NCBI GenBank assembly: GCA_950097015.1 | Contig: CATNEN010000038.1 | Location: 4,323,001 to 4,387,000, forward strand | From: Macrostomum hystrix | Taxonomy: Eukaryota > Platyhelminthes > Macrostomidae | Length of the DNA: 64,000 bases | Direction: 5' to 3' | In this document: in pieces, positions 43,704-56,800 of the stretch | Layout: each line of letters begins with the position of its first letter | Position numbering within the stretch: position 1 is the stretch's first letter | Made by a program: the position numbers and the translations under genes | Notes under the pieces: generated by a model | Database searches by the model: none | What the model was told of the DNA's origin: nothing | Seen by the model: only the letters and a program-made list of their open reading frames with translations

Positions 43704-44269
43704 CAGGGGTCGGCAACCTTATATACCCCGCGGGCTAAAGAGAGAATCTTAAAGACGACGGCGGGCCGCATGAAGAAAGGGGAGAGATCAGACAGGTGAG
43801 AGATGAGTGAGACAAGTGAGAGATAAGACGGGGGAGATAAGACGCAAGAGAGATGAGACGGGGGGAGATAAGACGCAAGAGAGATGAGACGGGGGAGATA
43901 AGACGCAAGAGAGATGAGACAGGGGAGAGATGAAAAAGGGGAGAGATGAGACAGGGGAGAGATGAGACTGGGGAGAGATAAGACGCAAGAGAGATGAGAC
44001 GGGGGAGATAAGACGCAAGAGAGATGAGACGGGGGGAGATAAGACGCAAGAGAGATGAGACGGGGGAGATAAGACGCAAGAGAGATGAGACAGGGGAGAG
44101 ATGAAAAAGGGGAGAGATGAGACAGGGAGAGATGAGACTGGGGAGAGATAAGACTGGGGAGAGATGGGATAGGGTGTACTGTAGAGTAGGTGTTAGGAGG
44201 AGCTAAGGGCCAGATTTGGGAGCTTTGAGGGCCGCATCTGGCCCGTGGGCCGGAGGTTGCCGACCCCTG
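43704..44269. mobile_element. Non-autonomous hAT element, 566 bp
   Basis: The terminal inverted repeats caggggtcggcaacc / ggttgccgacccctg are the classic hAT (Charlie-like) ends. A perfect 8-bp target duplication TTCTAGAT lies at 43696-43703 and 44270-44277. Subterminal gcgggc/gggccg words are present. The interior (about 43795-44165) is a minisatellite of roughly 16-21-bp units built on gagagatgagac. No transposase. Confidence 0.93.
43795..44165. repeat. Minisatellite inside the 566-bp hAT element
   Basis: Units gagagatgagacgggg and gagataagacgcaa alternate, with a larger repeated block (43800-43925 resembles 43980-44100). Related to the 16-bp unit of the next hAT-like element. Confidence 0.88.
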
Positions 44270-44277
44270 TTCTAGAT

Positions 44278-44680
44278 AGTTGGTAATGAAATTCCTTCAT
44301 TATCCATAGATTATTCTCATATTTTATCAAGTATTATACTTTTTATCTACTGAAGCAAGTCGGAATGAGTAGTATGAATTGTTTTTATATTTTTTACTAA
44401 ATGATAGACGACTTTAATATTGATTTCTTCTTTCTACATATGATGTTAACTAAAGAAAACACATGCAAGTAATTCTATAAGTTCGCAACACAAGAAAAAA
44501 TCTAATAAATTAAACAAACAATTTGTTAGAATTTGAGCTAACAAACCGTGAAAAAATGAGAGAAAATCACGTTTTCAGTACGTGTTTTTGCGCAGACAGT
44601 TCCTGACCTATGGCAGTGTAAAAACAAATTAGCATTCTTTGATAATTATGAGTCTCTACTTCCTGGCAACTGTTTTAACC
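44278..44680. other. Spacer between hAT elements
   Basis: AT-rich unique sequence; nothing recognised. Confidence 0.5.
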
Positions 44681-47600
44681 CAGGTGTCGGCCACGCTACG
44701 TACCTCACAGGCCAAATGGAGAATAAATGACTATAAAGAGAATAGAGAACTAACTGTGTAGAGATAAGACAGGGGGAGAGATGAGGTACTGGAGAGATGA
44801 GACACGGGAGAGATGAGGTACTGGAGAGATGAGACACGTGAAAGATGAGACACGTGAGAGATGAGACACGTGACAGATGAGACACGTGAGAGATGAGACA
44901 CGGGAGAGATGAGACACGGGAGAGATGAGACACGGGAGAGATGAGACACGTGAGAGATGAGACACGGGAGAGATGAGACACGGGAGAGATGAGACACGTG
45001 AGAGATGAGACACGGGAGAGATGAGACACGGGAGAGATGAGACGCGGGAGAGATGAGACACGTGAGAGATGAGACACGTGAGAGATGAGACACGTGAGAG
45101 ATGAGACACGGGAGAGATGAGACACGGGAGAGATGAGACACGGGAGAGATGAGACACGGGAGAGATGAGACACGTGAGAGATGAGACACAGGAGAGATGA
45201 GACACAGGAGAGATGAGACACGGGAGAGATGAGACACGGGAGAGATGAGACACGGGAGAGATGAGACACGTGAGAGATGAGACACGGGAGAGATGAGACA
45301 CGGGAGAGATGAGACACAGGAGAGATGAGACACGGGAGAGATGAGACACAGGAGAGATGAGACACAGGAGAGATAAGACACGTGAGAGATGAGACACAGG
45401 AGAGATGAGACACGGGAGAGATGAGGCACGGGAGAGATGAGACACGGGAGAGATGAGACACAGGAGAGATGAGACACGGGAGAGATGAGACACGGGAGAG
45501 ATGAGACACAGGAGAGATGAGACACGGGAGAGATGAGACACAGGAGAGATGAGACACGTGAGAGATGAGACACAGGAGAGATGAGACACGGGAGAGATGA
45601 GACACAGGAGAGATGAGACACAGGAGAGATGAGACACGTGAGAGATGAGACACAGGAGAGATGAGACACGGGAGAGATGAGACACGGGAGAGATGAGACA
45701 CGGGAGAGATGAGACACGTGAGAGATGAGACACGGGAGAGATGAGACACGGGAGAGATGAGACACAGGAGAGATGAGACACGGGAGAGATGAGACACAGG
45801 AGAGATGAGACACAGGAGAGATGAGACACAGGAGAGATGAGACACGGGAGAGATGAGACACAGGAGAGATGAGACACGGGAGAGATGAGACACGTGAGAG
45901 ATGAGACACAGGAGAGATGAGACACGGGAGAGATGAGACACGGGAGAGATGAGACACGGGAGAGATGAGACACGGGAGAGATGAGACACGGGAGAGATGA
46001 GACACGGGAGAGATGAGACACGGGAGAGATGAGACACGGGAGAGATGAGACACGGGAGAGATGAGACACGGGAGAGATGAGACACAGGAGAGATGAGACA
46101 CAGGAGAGATGAGACACAGGAGAGATGAGACACGGGAGAGATGAGACACGTGAGAGATGAGACACAGGAGAGATGAGACACAGGAGAGATGAGACACAGG
46201 AGAGATGAGACACGGGAGAGATGAGACACGTGAGAGATGAGACACAGGAGAGATGAGACACAGGAGAGATGAGACACGTGAGAGTTGAGACACAGGAGAG
46301 ATGAGACACGGGAGAGATGAGACACGGGAGAGATGAGACACGGGAGAGATGAGACACGTGAGAGATGAGACACGTGAGAGATGAGACACGTGACAGATGA
46401 GACACGGGAGAGATGAGACACGGGAGAGATGAGACACAGGAGAGATGAGACACGGGAGAGATGAGACACGGGAGAGATGAGACACAGGAGAGATGAGACA
46501 CGGGAGAGATGAGACACGGGAGAGATGAGACACGGGAGAGATGAGACACGGGAGAGATGAGACACAGGAGAGATGAGACACGGGAGAGATGAGACACGGG
46601 AGAGATGAGACACGGGAGAGATGAGACACGGGAGAGATGAGACACAGGAGAGATGAGACACGTGAGAGATGAGACACAGGAGACATGAGACACGGGAGAG
46701 ATGAGACGCGGGAGAGATGAGACACAGGAGAGATGAGACACGGGAGAGATGAGACACGGGAGAGATGAGACACAGGAGAGATGAGACACGGGAGAGATGA
46801 GACACGGGAGAGATGAGACTGGGAGAGATGATACACGGGAGAGATGAGACACGTGAGAGATGAGACACGGGAGAGATGAGGTACTGGAGAGATAAGACAC
46901 GGGAGAGATGAGACACGTGACAGATGAGACACGTGAGAGATGAGACACGGGAGAGATGAGACACGGGAGAGATGAGACACGGGAGAGATGAGACACGTGA
47001 GAGATGAGACACGGGAGAGATGAGACACGGGAGAGATGAGACACGTGAGAGATGAGACACGTGAGAGATGAGACACGTGAGAGATGAGACACGGGAGAGA
47101 TGAGACACGGGAGAGATGAGACACAGGAGAGATGAGACACGTGAGAGATGAGACACAGGAGAGATGAGACACGGGAGAGATGAGACACAGGAGAGATGAG
47201 ACACAGGAGAGATGAGACACGTGAGAGATGAGACACAGGAGAGATGAGACACGGGAGAGATGAGACACGGGAGAGATGAGACACAGGAGAGATGAGACAC
47301 GGGAGAGATGAGACACGGGAAAGATGAGACACGGGAGAGATGAGACACGGGAGAGATGAGACACAGGAGAGATGAGACACGGGAGAGATGAGACACGGGA
47401 GAGATGAGACACGGGAGAGATGAGACACGGGAGAGATGAGACACAGGAGAGATGAGACACAGGAGAGATGAGACACGGGAGAGATGAGACACGTGAGAGA
47501 TGAGACACAGGAGAGATGAGACACAGGAGAGATGAGACACGGGAGAGATGAGACACGGGAGAGATGAGACACGGGAGAGATGAGACACGGGAGAGATGAG

Positions 47601-50600
47601 ACACAGGAGAGATGAGACACGGGAGAGATGAGACACAGGAGAGATGAGACACGGGAGAGATGAGACACGGGAGAGATGAGACACGGGAGAGATGAGACAC
47701 GGGAGAGATGAGACACAGGAGAGATGAGACACGGGAGAGATGAGACACGGGAGAGATGAGACACAGGAGAGATGAGACGCGGGAGAGATGAGACACAGGA
47801 GAGATGAGACACGGGAGAGATGAGACACGGGAGAGATGAGACACAGGAGAGATGAGACACGGGAGAGATGAGACACGGGAGAGATGAGACTGGGAGAGAT
47901 GAGACACGTGACAGATGAGACACGTGAGAGATGAGACACGGGAGAGATGAGACACGGGAGAGATGAGACACGGGAGAGATGAGACACGGGAGAGATGAGA
48001 CACGGGAGAGATGAGACACGGGAGAGATGAGACACGTGAGAGATGAGACACGGGAGAGATGAGACACGGGAGAGATGAGACGCGGGAGAGATGAGACACG
48101 TGAGAGATGAGACACGTGAGAGATGAGACACGTGAGAGATGAGACACGGGAGAGATGAGACACGGGAGAGATGAGACACGGGAGAGATGAGACACGGGAG
48201 AGATGAGACACGGGAGAGATGAGACACGTGAGAGATGAGACACGTGAGAGATGAGACACGGGAGAGATGAGACACGGGAGAGATGAGACACGGGAGAGAT
48301 GAGACACAGGAGAGATGAGACACAGGAGAGATGAGACACGGGAGAGATGAGACACGTGAGAGATGAGACACGGGAGAGATGAGACACGGGAGAGATGAGA
48401 CACAGGAGAGATGAGACACGGGAGAGATGAGACACGGGAGAGATGAGACACAGGAGAGATGAGACACGGGAGAGATGAGACACGGGAGAGATGAGACTGG
48501 GAGAGATGATACACGGGAGAGATATAACACGTGAGAGATGAGACACGGGAGAGATGAGGTACTGGAGAGATAAGACACGGGAGAGATGAGACACGTGACA
48601 GATGAGACACGTGAGAGATGAGACACGGGAGAGATGAGACACGGGAGAGATGAGACACGGGAGAGATGAGACACGTGAGAGATGAGACACGGGAGAGATG
48701 AGACACGGGAGAGATGAGACACAGGAGAGATGAGACACGGGAGAGTTGAGACACGGGAGAGATGAGACTGGGAGAGATGATACACGGGAGAGATATAACA
48801 CGTGAGAGATGAGACACGGGAGAGATGAGGTACTGGAGAGATAAGACACGGGAGAGATGAGACACGTGACAGATGAGACACGTGAGAGATGAGACACGGG
48901 AGAGATGAGACACGGGAGAGATGAGACACGGGAGAGATGAGACACGTGAGAGATGAGACACGGGAGAGATGAGACACGGGAGAGATGAGACACGTGAGAG
49001 ATGAGACACGTGAGAGATGAGACACGTGAGAGATGAGACACGGGAGAGATGAGACACGGGAGAGATGAGACACGTGAGAGATGAGACACGTGAGAGATGA
49101 GACACGTGAGAGATGAGACACGGGAGAGATGAGACACGGGAGAGATGAGACACGGGAGAGATGAGACACGGGAGAGATGAGACACGTGAGAGATGAGACA
49201 CGGGAGAGATGAGACACGGGAGAGATGAGACACGGGAGAGATGAGACACGTGAGAGATGAGACACGTGAGAGATGAGACACGTGAGAGATGAGACACGTG
49301 AGAGATGAGACACGGGAGAGATGAGACACGGGAGAGATGAGACACGTGAGAGATGAGACACGGGAGAGATGAGACACAGGAGAGATGAGACACGTGAGAG
49401 ATGAGACACAGGAGAGATGAGACACGGGAGAGATGAGACACGGGAGAGATGAGACACGTGAGAGATGAGACACGTGAGAGATGAGACACGGGAGAGATGA
49501 GACACGGGAGAGATGAGACACGGGAGAGATGAGACACGGGAGAGATGAGACACGTGAGAGATGAGACACAGGAGAGATGAGACACGGGAGAGATGAGACA
49601 CGGGAGAGATGAGACACGGGAGAGATGAGACACGGGAGAGATGAGACACGGGAGAGATGAGACACGGGAGAGATGAGACACGTGAGAGATGAGACACAGG
49701 AGAGATGAGACACGGGAGAGATGAGACACAGGAGAGATGAGACACGGGAGAGATGAGACACGGGAGAGATGAGACACGTGAGAGATGAGACACGGGAGAG
49801 ATGAGACACGGGAGAGATGAGACACGGGAGAGATGAGACACGTGAGAGATGAGACACGTGAGAGATGAGACACGTGAGAGATGAGACACGTGAGAGATGA
49901 GACACGGGAGAGATGAGACACGGGAGAGATGAGACACGTGAGAGATGAGACACGGGAGAGATGAGACACAGGAGAGATGAGACACGTGAGAGATGAGACA
50001 CAGGAGAGATGAGACACGGGAGAGATGAGACACGGGAGAGATGAGACACGTGAGAGATGAGACACGTGAGAGATGAGACACGGGAGAGATGAGACACGGG
50101 AGAGATGAGACACGGGAGAGATGAGACACGGGAGAGATGAGACACGTGAGAGATGAGACACAGGAGAGATGAGACACGGGAGAGATGAGACACGGGAGAG
50201 ATGAGACACGGGAGAGATGAGACACGGGAGAGATGAGACACGGGAGAGATGAGACACGGGAGAGATGAGACACGTGAGAGATGAGACACAGGAGAGATGA
50301 GACACGGGAGAGATGAGACACAGGAGAGATGAGACACGGGAGAGATGAGACACAGGAGAGATGAGACACGTGAGAGATGAGACACAGGAGAGATGAGACA
50401 CGGGAGAGATGAGACACGGGAGAGATGAGACACAGGAGAGATGAGACACGGGAGAGATGAGACACGGGAGAGATGAGACACGTGAGAGATGAGACACAGG
50501 AGAGATGAGACACGGGAGAGATGTGACTGGGAGAGATAGTATGTGTTAGAGCAAGTGTTGGATGTTTCGAGGGCGTACCAGCCCTCGGGGCCGGAAGTTG

Positions 50601-50610
50601 CCGACCCCTT
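44681..50610. mobile_element. hAT-like element swollen to 5.9 kb by an internal minisatellite
   Basis: The left end caggtgtcggccacgc and right end ggaagttgccgacccctt are diverged versions of the 566-bp element's TIRs. The subterminal ctcacaggcc and ggcgtaccagccc...ggggccgg words also correspond. No clean 8-bp target duplication remains (ttttaacc versus gtttaata). All but about 160 bp of the element is the 16-bp array. No transposase. Confidence 0.8.
44760..50535. repeat. Giant minisatellite, 16-bp unit, about 360 copies
   Basis: Unit gagacacgggagagat. The variable position gives three main types, cacggg, cacgtg and cacagg, spread in mixed order. Rare markers (gactgggagagatgatac, gaggtactggagagataag, gtgacagatgag) recur near 46.82, 47.89, 48.50 and 48.77 kb. 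The last two are about 272 bp, or 17 units, apart, showing segmental duplication within the array. The minus strand is open in all three frames for 5.7 kb only because the unit has no stop triplet. Confidence 0.97.
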
Positions 50611-50842
50611 GTTTAATATTTTTGATTTTTTAAATATATTTTAACTACTTAAAGTAGTGTCTTAAAAAGTTGTAGAATTTTAAATATATATAAGAATAGC
50701 ATAGAGAATGAAATTTAAGTAGGCCTAAAAAGGAATGAAAAGTGTTAGGCTCAGGTCAATTTCAACTTCTGCCTTTATCTAGTATTTCTGACTAAACGCT
50801 CAGTGATGAACAAGTTGAAAAATCCTGAAAGGCAGGTGACAG
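50611..50842. other. 3' flank of the channel gene
   Basis: AT-rich 3' region of the minus-strand channel gene. A minus-strand ATTAAA near 50612-50617 could serve as poly(A) signal. Confidence 0.35.
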
Positions 50843-53800
50843 TCAAGCATGGCCGTCGCAATTGTCTCGACCCCTGGTGTAGTAGACCCAGTAAACTGCT
50901 TGAAACGCTGCGTACACGATTGGGAAGATAAACCGACTCCAGTAGTCCAGACTGCGCGATTGACTAAGTCTGCAGCGCCTGTGGACTCGCGGTCGGCTGG
51001 TGCTCACGGCTTGTCTGGTCTCCTCTTGGTTGTTGTCATTAGTTACCTCCGGATTCGGGACTTCGACAGCAGTAGTAGCTTTGTCTGAGTGGATGTGAGA
51101 GCAAAGTATAAAATATGATAGGGATCTGAGATTGGTGAATAACCGACTGCTCAAATCTAGGGATCTGAGATTGGTGAATGACCGACTGCTCAAATCTGGG
51201 GATCTGAGATTGGTGAATGACCGACTGCTCAAATCTAGGGATCTGAGATTGGTGAATGACCGACTGCTCAAATCTAGGGATCTGAGATTGGTGAATGACC
51301 GACTGCTCAAATCTAGGGATCTGAGATTGGTGAATGATCGACTGCTCAAATCTAGGGATCTGAGATTGGTGAATGACCGACTGCTCAAATCTAGGGATCT
51401 GAGATTGGTGAATGATCGACTGCTCAAATCTGGGGATCTGAGATTGGTGAATGACCGACTGCTCAAATCTAGGGATCTGAGATTGGTGAATGACCGACTG
51501 CTCAAATCTAGGGATCTGAGATTGGTGAATGATCGACTGCTCAAATCTAGGGATCTGAGATTGGTGAATGACCGACTGCTCAAATCTAGGGATCTGAGAT
51601 TGGTGAATGATCGACTGCTCAAATCTAGGGATCTGAGATTGGTGAATGACCGACTGCTCAAATCTAGGGATCTGAGATTGGTGAATGACCGACTGCTCAA
51701 ATCTAGGGATCTGAGATTGGTGAATGACCGACTGCTCAAATCTAGGGATCTGAGATTGGTGAATGACCGACTGCTCAAATCTGGGGATCTGAGATTGGTG
51801 AATGACCGACTGCTCAAATCTAGGGATCTGAGATTGGTGAATAACCGACTGCTCAAATCTAGGGATCTGAGATTGGTGAATGACCGACTGCTCAAATCTG
51901 GGGATCTGAGATTGGTGAATGACCGACTGCTCAAATCTAGGGATCTGAGATTGGTGAATGACCGACTGCTCAAATCTAGGGATCTGAGATTGGTGAATGA
52001 CCGACTGCTCAAATCTAGGGATCTGAGATTGGTGAATGACCGACTGCTCAAATCTAGGGATCTGAGATTGGTGAATGACCGACTGCTCAAATCTGGGGAT
52101 CTGAGATTGGTGAATGACCGACTGCTCAAATCTAGGGATCTGAGATTGGTGAATGACCGACTGCTCAAATCTGGGGATTTGAGATTAGTGAATGACCGAC
52201 TGCTCAAATCTAGGGATCTGAGATTGGTGAATGACCGACTGCTCAAATCTAGGGATCTGAGATTGGTGAATGACCGACTGCTCAAATCTAGGGATCTGAG
52301 ATTGGTGAATGACCGACTGCTCAAATCTAGGGATCTGAGATTGGTGAATGATCGTCTGCTCAAATCTAGGGATCTGAGATTGGTGAATGACCGACTGCTC
52401 AAATCTAGGGATCTGAGATTGGTGAATGATCGACTGCTCAAATCTAGGGATCTGAGATTGGTGAATGACCGACTGCTCAAATCTGGGGATCTGAGATTGG
52501 TGAATGACCGACTGCTCAAATCTAGGGATCTGAGATTGGTGAATGACCGACTGCTCAAATCTAGGGATCTTAGATTGGTGAATGACCGGCGGCTCAAATC
52601 TGGGAATATCCGGATTCGGGGATCTCTAGTTTACCCTGCAATCGGAGTCGCCCCTGACGCCCTCTGCTGTGGTCATCTCGCTTCTTGTCCTTCTGCGTGG
52701 CCAGGTAGCTGGCTGCAGCGAATTCCATCAGCGCCGCGATGACAAACATCAAGCTGGCCATCATGAACAGGTCGATGGCCTTGGCGTAGCTCACCCGCGG
52801 CATGCCATTCATCTGGGCGCCTGCGTTCTGCGTCACCACGGCCAGCACAGTCAGGAAGGCGATGGTCACCCGGGCCGGGGTGGCCCTGGCGTCGATCCAG
52901 AAGCCGACCCAGCTGATGCATACCATCAGAGTGAATGGCGCGTAGGTGTTCATCAGGTAGAATCCAAAGGCTCTGCGCATGCGGATATTGGCCTGGGGAC
53001 ATTCGGGATCAGTTCGGAATCAGTTCGGGATCAGTTCGGGATCAGTTCGGGATTATTTCGGGATCAGTTCGGGATCAGTTCAGGATCAGTTCGGGATTAT
53101 TTCGGGATCAGTTCGGGATCAGTTCAGGATCAGTTCGGGATTATTTCGGGATCAGTTCGGGATCAGTTCAGGATCAGTTCGGGATTATTTCGGGATCAGT
53201 TCGGGATCAGTTCAGGATCAGTTCGGGATCAGACTGAGAAAGCTGCATGTTGGACTAAGAAATGTATATTTTAGTCAGAGAAATCTACCCGTTAGATGTG
53301 CAATCTACCTGTTAGACAAAGCAATCTACCTGTTAGACAAAGCAATCTACCTGTTAGACAAAACAATCTACCTGTTAGACAAAACAATCTACCTGTTAGA
53401 CAAAGCAATCTACCTGTTAGACAGTATTCTTTCCTTAGTCAAGTTCCTTGTTAAGTTAAGCAAACGAACCAAAGGCTTATACTTTTACTCCATTCACAAC
53501 TCCAAGGTCACATAAAAATAGATTTTAGGACACGTCTCATTTTTCTCAGCCTAGTTTTAGCCTCTTAAAAGCGAAAAAATCAATAAGCAATTTTGAGATG
53601 CATCCCGCCTTCACCAAATAATAATGAGTGGAACAAGTGGCCAGCAAGACAATAATGAGCAAATACCATTTTCTTGTAAGAGTATACCTTCTCTCACTCC
53701 AACCTCACAACAGTCACTCGACTTCCCAAATCTCTTAGGTCTTTTTTACTCTGATCCCTAAATCTCCCAGTTTGTCACACTCTAATCCCGAAATCTCCCA

Positions 53801-56800
53801 GTCTGTCTCACCAGAATCCCCGAATCTCCCAGTCTGTCTCACCAGAATCCCCGAATCTCCCAGTCTGTCTCACCATAATCCCCAAATCTCCCAGTCTGTC
53901 TCACCATAATCCCCGAATCTCCGAATCTCCCAGTCTGTCTCACCATAATCCCCGAATCTCCCAGTCTGTCTCACCATAATCCCTGAATCCCCCAGTCTGT
54001 CTCATCATAATCCCCGAATCTCCCAGTCTGTCTCACCAGAATCCCCAAATCTCCCAGTCTGTCTCACCAGAATCCCCGAATCTCCCAGTCTGTCTCACCA
54101 TAATCCCCAAATCTCCCAGTCTGTCTCACCATAATCCCTGAATCTCCCAGTCTGTCTCACCATAATCCCCGAATCTCCCAGTCTGTCTCACTATAATCCC
54201 TAAATATCCCTGTCTGTCTCCATCTGGGGCTCACCCTGAGACACGCGAACTCGCCGGTGACCGAGAAGCTCTTGGTGCAGTTGCGCACGGAGATGCTTGG
54301 CGCCGAGAATTCCGGAATCTGCATGGCGTCCTCCTCGAGAGTCACATTCGTGGTGAACCAGTGAAAGCGGACCTCGCTGACGGAGCTGCCGTAGGCGCCC
54401 ATCTCGATGCGGCAGGTCTGGCAGTCCATGGGGAAATCGCGGAGGTCCATGATGCACCACAGCCGCACCTTCAGCTTCTGTGCGGTCGAGTGGGGATTTC
54501 TTGAATTTCATCCCATCTGGTGTTGCTTCCTTGCCCTGCTTCTCTCTTCCTCTCTCCCTCCCGCCTCCCTCCCACGATAAAGATTAGAAATATCGGCAAA
54601 TTTAAATTAAACGTCTGAGCTTCTTCTTTACCGCGTCAATTCCCAGGATTGGAGGTACTCTCCTCTCTCTCCCTCCTCTCTCCCTTCCTCTCTCCCTTCC
54701 TCTCTCCCTTCCTCTCTGCCTTCCTCTCTGCCTTCCTCTCTCTCTTCCTCTCTCCCTTCCTCTCTCCCTTCCTCTCTCCCTTCCTCTCTCCCTTCTTCTC
54801 TCCCTTCCTCTCTCCCTTCCTCTCTGCCTTCCTCTCCCCCTTCATCTCTCCCTTCCTCTCTCCCTTCCTCTCTCCCTCATCTATGCCTTCCTCTCTCCCT
54901 TCCTCTCTCCCTTATCTCTCCCTTCCTCTCTGCCTTCCTCTCCCCCTTCATCTCTCCCTTCCTCTCACCCTTCCTCTCTCCCTCATCTCTCCCTTCCTAT
55001 CTGCCTTCCTCTCCCCCTTCATCTCTCCCTTCCTCTCACCCTTCCTCTCTCCCTCATCTCTCCCTTCCTCTCTGCCTTCCTCTCCCCCTTCATCTCTCCC
55101 TTCCTCTCTCCCTTCCTCTCTCCCTCATCTCTGCCTTCGTCTCTCCCTTCCTCTCTCCCTTCGTCTCTCCCTTCCTCTCTCCCTTCCTCTCTCCCTTCCT
55201 CTCTCCCTCATCTCTGCCTTCGTCTCTCCCTTCCTCTCTCCCTTCCTCTCTCCCTTCCTCTCTCCCTTCCTCTCTGCCTTCCTCTCCCCCTTCATCTCTC
55301 CCTTCCTCTCTCCCTTCCTCTCTCCCTCATCTCTCCCTTCCTCTCTGCCTTCCTCTCCCCCTTCATCTCTCCCTTCCTCTCTCCCTTCCTCTCTCCCTCA
55401 TCTCTGCCTTCGTCTCTCCCTTCCTCTCTCCCTCATCTCTCCCTTCATCTCTCCCTTCCTCTCTCTTCCTCTTTTTTACGGTTTGTTTGACACAGCCAAT
55501 TATTCGTGGATGTTTAAGTTATCGCAGGCAATCAATAAAGCCCTCGCAGTTAAGACTCCCTTCCTCTCTCCCTTCCTCTCTCCCTCATCTCTCCCTTCCT
55601 CTCTCCCTTCCTCTCTCCCTTCCTCTCTCCCTTCCTCTCTCCCTTCCTCTCTCCCTCATCTCTGCCTTCCTCTCTCCCTTCCTCTCTCCCTTCCTCTCTC
55701 CCTTCCTCTCTCCCTTCCTCTCTCCCTCATCTCTGCCTTCCTCTCTCCCTTCCTCTCTCCCTTCCTCTCTCCCTTCCTCTCTCCCTCATCTCTGCCTTCC
55801 TCTCTCCCTTCCTCTCTCCCTCATCCCTGCCTTCCTCTCTCCCTTCCTCTCTCCCTCATCTCTGCCTTCCTCTCTCCCTTCCTCTCTCCCTCATCTCTGC
55901 CTTCCTCTCTCCCTTCCTCTCTCCCTTCCTCTCTCTCTTACTCTCTCCCTTCCTCTCTCCCTTCCTCTCTCCCTCATCTCTGCCTTCCTCTCTCCCTTCC
56001 TCTCTCCCTCATCCCTGCCTTCCTCTCTCCCTTCCTCTTTCCCTCATCTCTGCCTTCCTCTCTCCCTTCCTCTCTCCCTCATCTCTGCCTTCCTCTCTCC
56101 CTTCCTCTCTCCCTTCCTCTCTCTCTTACTCTCTCCCTTCCTCTCTCTCTTCCTCTTTTTTACTGTTTGTTTGACACAGCCAATTATTCGTGGATGTTTA
56201 AGTTAAGACTCGCAGCTTGCATGTGTGCGAGTCTCTCCTGTCGACTCACCCAAGCGCGGCATACTTTATGTTCTGTAAGCTCGGTATTCTAGCTGAGTTA
56301 TAAAGTGGTTCTTTGAAGGACCTTTTTCAGTCTAAAATGTCTGTCAGGTGGTAGCGAGGCTTTAGCTTCACAATGTCCTCCGAAGGAGGAGTTCAGCACA
56401 TTTTTGTAGTCAATTTCTTGGTGGCTCGAATGCCTAAAATGTCTGCTTGTTTCTTTAACGTCGTTTAGGATAAAATCGCAACAATTTTTTTTCATTTTAA
56501 AACGTCGGCCTTTGAGCAAACAAACGTCCTCTAGTGATTCTATCGAAATTATCCCTTCAGTCAGTTTTTGCTAATCGTGTCTGTTTCTTCAGCTTAAAAC
56601 TATGCATGATATTCTAGCAAAACAGACATTGCTTTAGTTTTAACCCGGGACTTAGGCATAACATATGTATTACTGATAGGTTAACATAACTATTACGAAT
56701 CCTGATTTCAGATTATTTCTCATAATTCTCATCTGTCTCACCATAATCCCCAAATCTCCTAATTAGACTGTTAGACTGTTTGACAATCCTCTCCCCCTCC

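Noticed and set aside
44646-50513. Three overlapping open frames of more than 1900 codons on the minus strand
   Set aside because: The 16-bp unit has no stop triplet in any frame on that strand, so all frames stay open; 16 is not a multiple of 3, so every frame gives the same peptide cycle. No flanking coding sequence or domain.
51132-52742. 536-codon plus-strand frame (LRLVNDRLLKSRD repeats)
   Set aside because: 39-bp unit is a multiple of three and stop-free; it lies in an intron of the opposite-strand channel gene.
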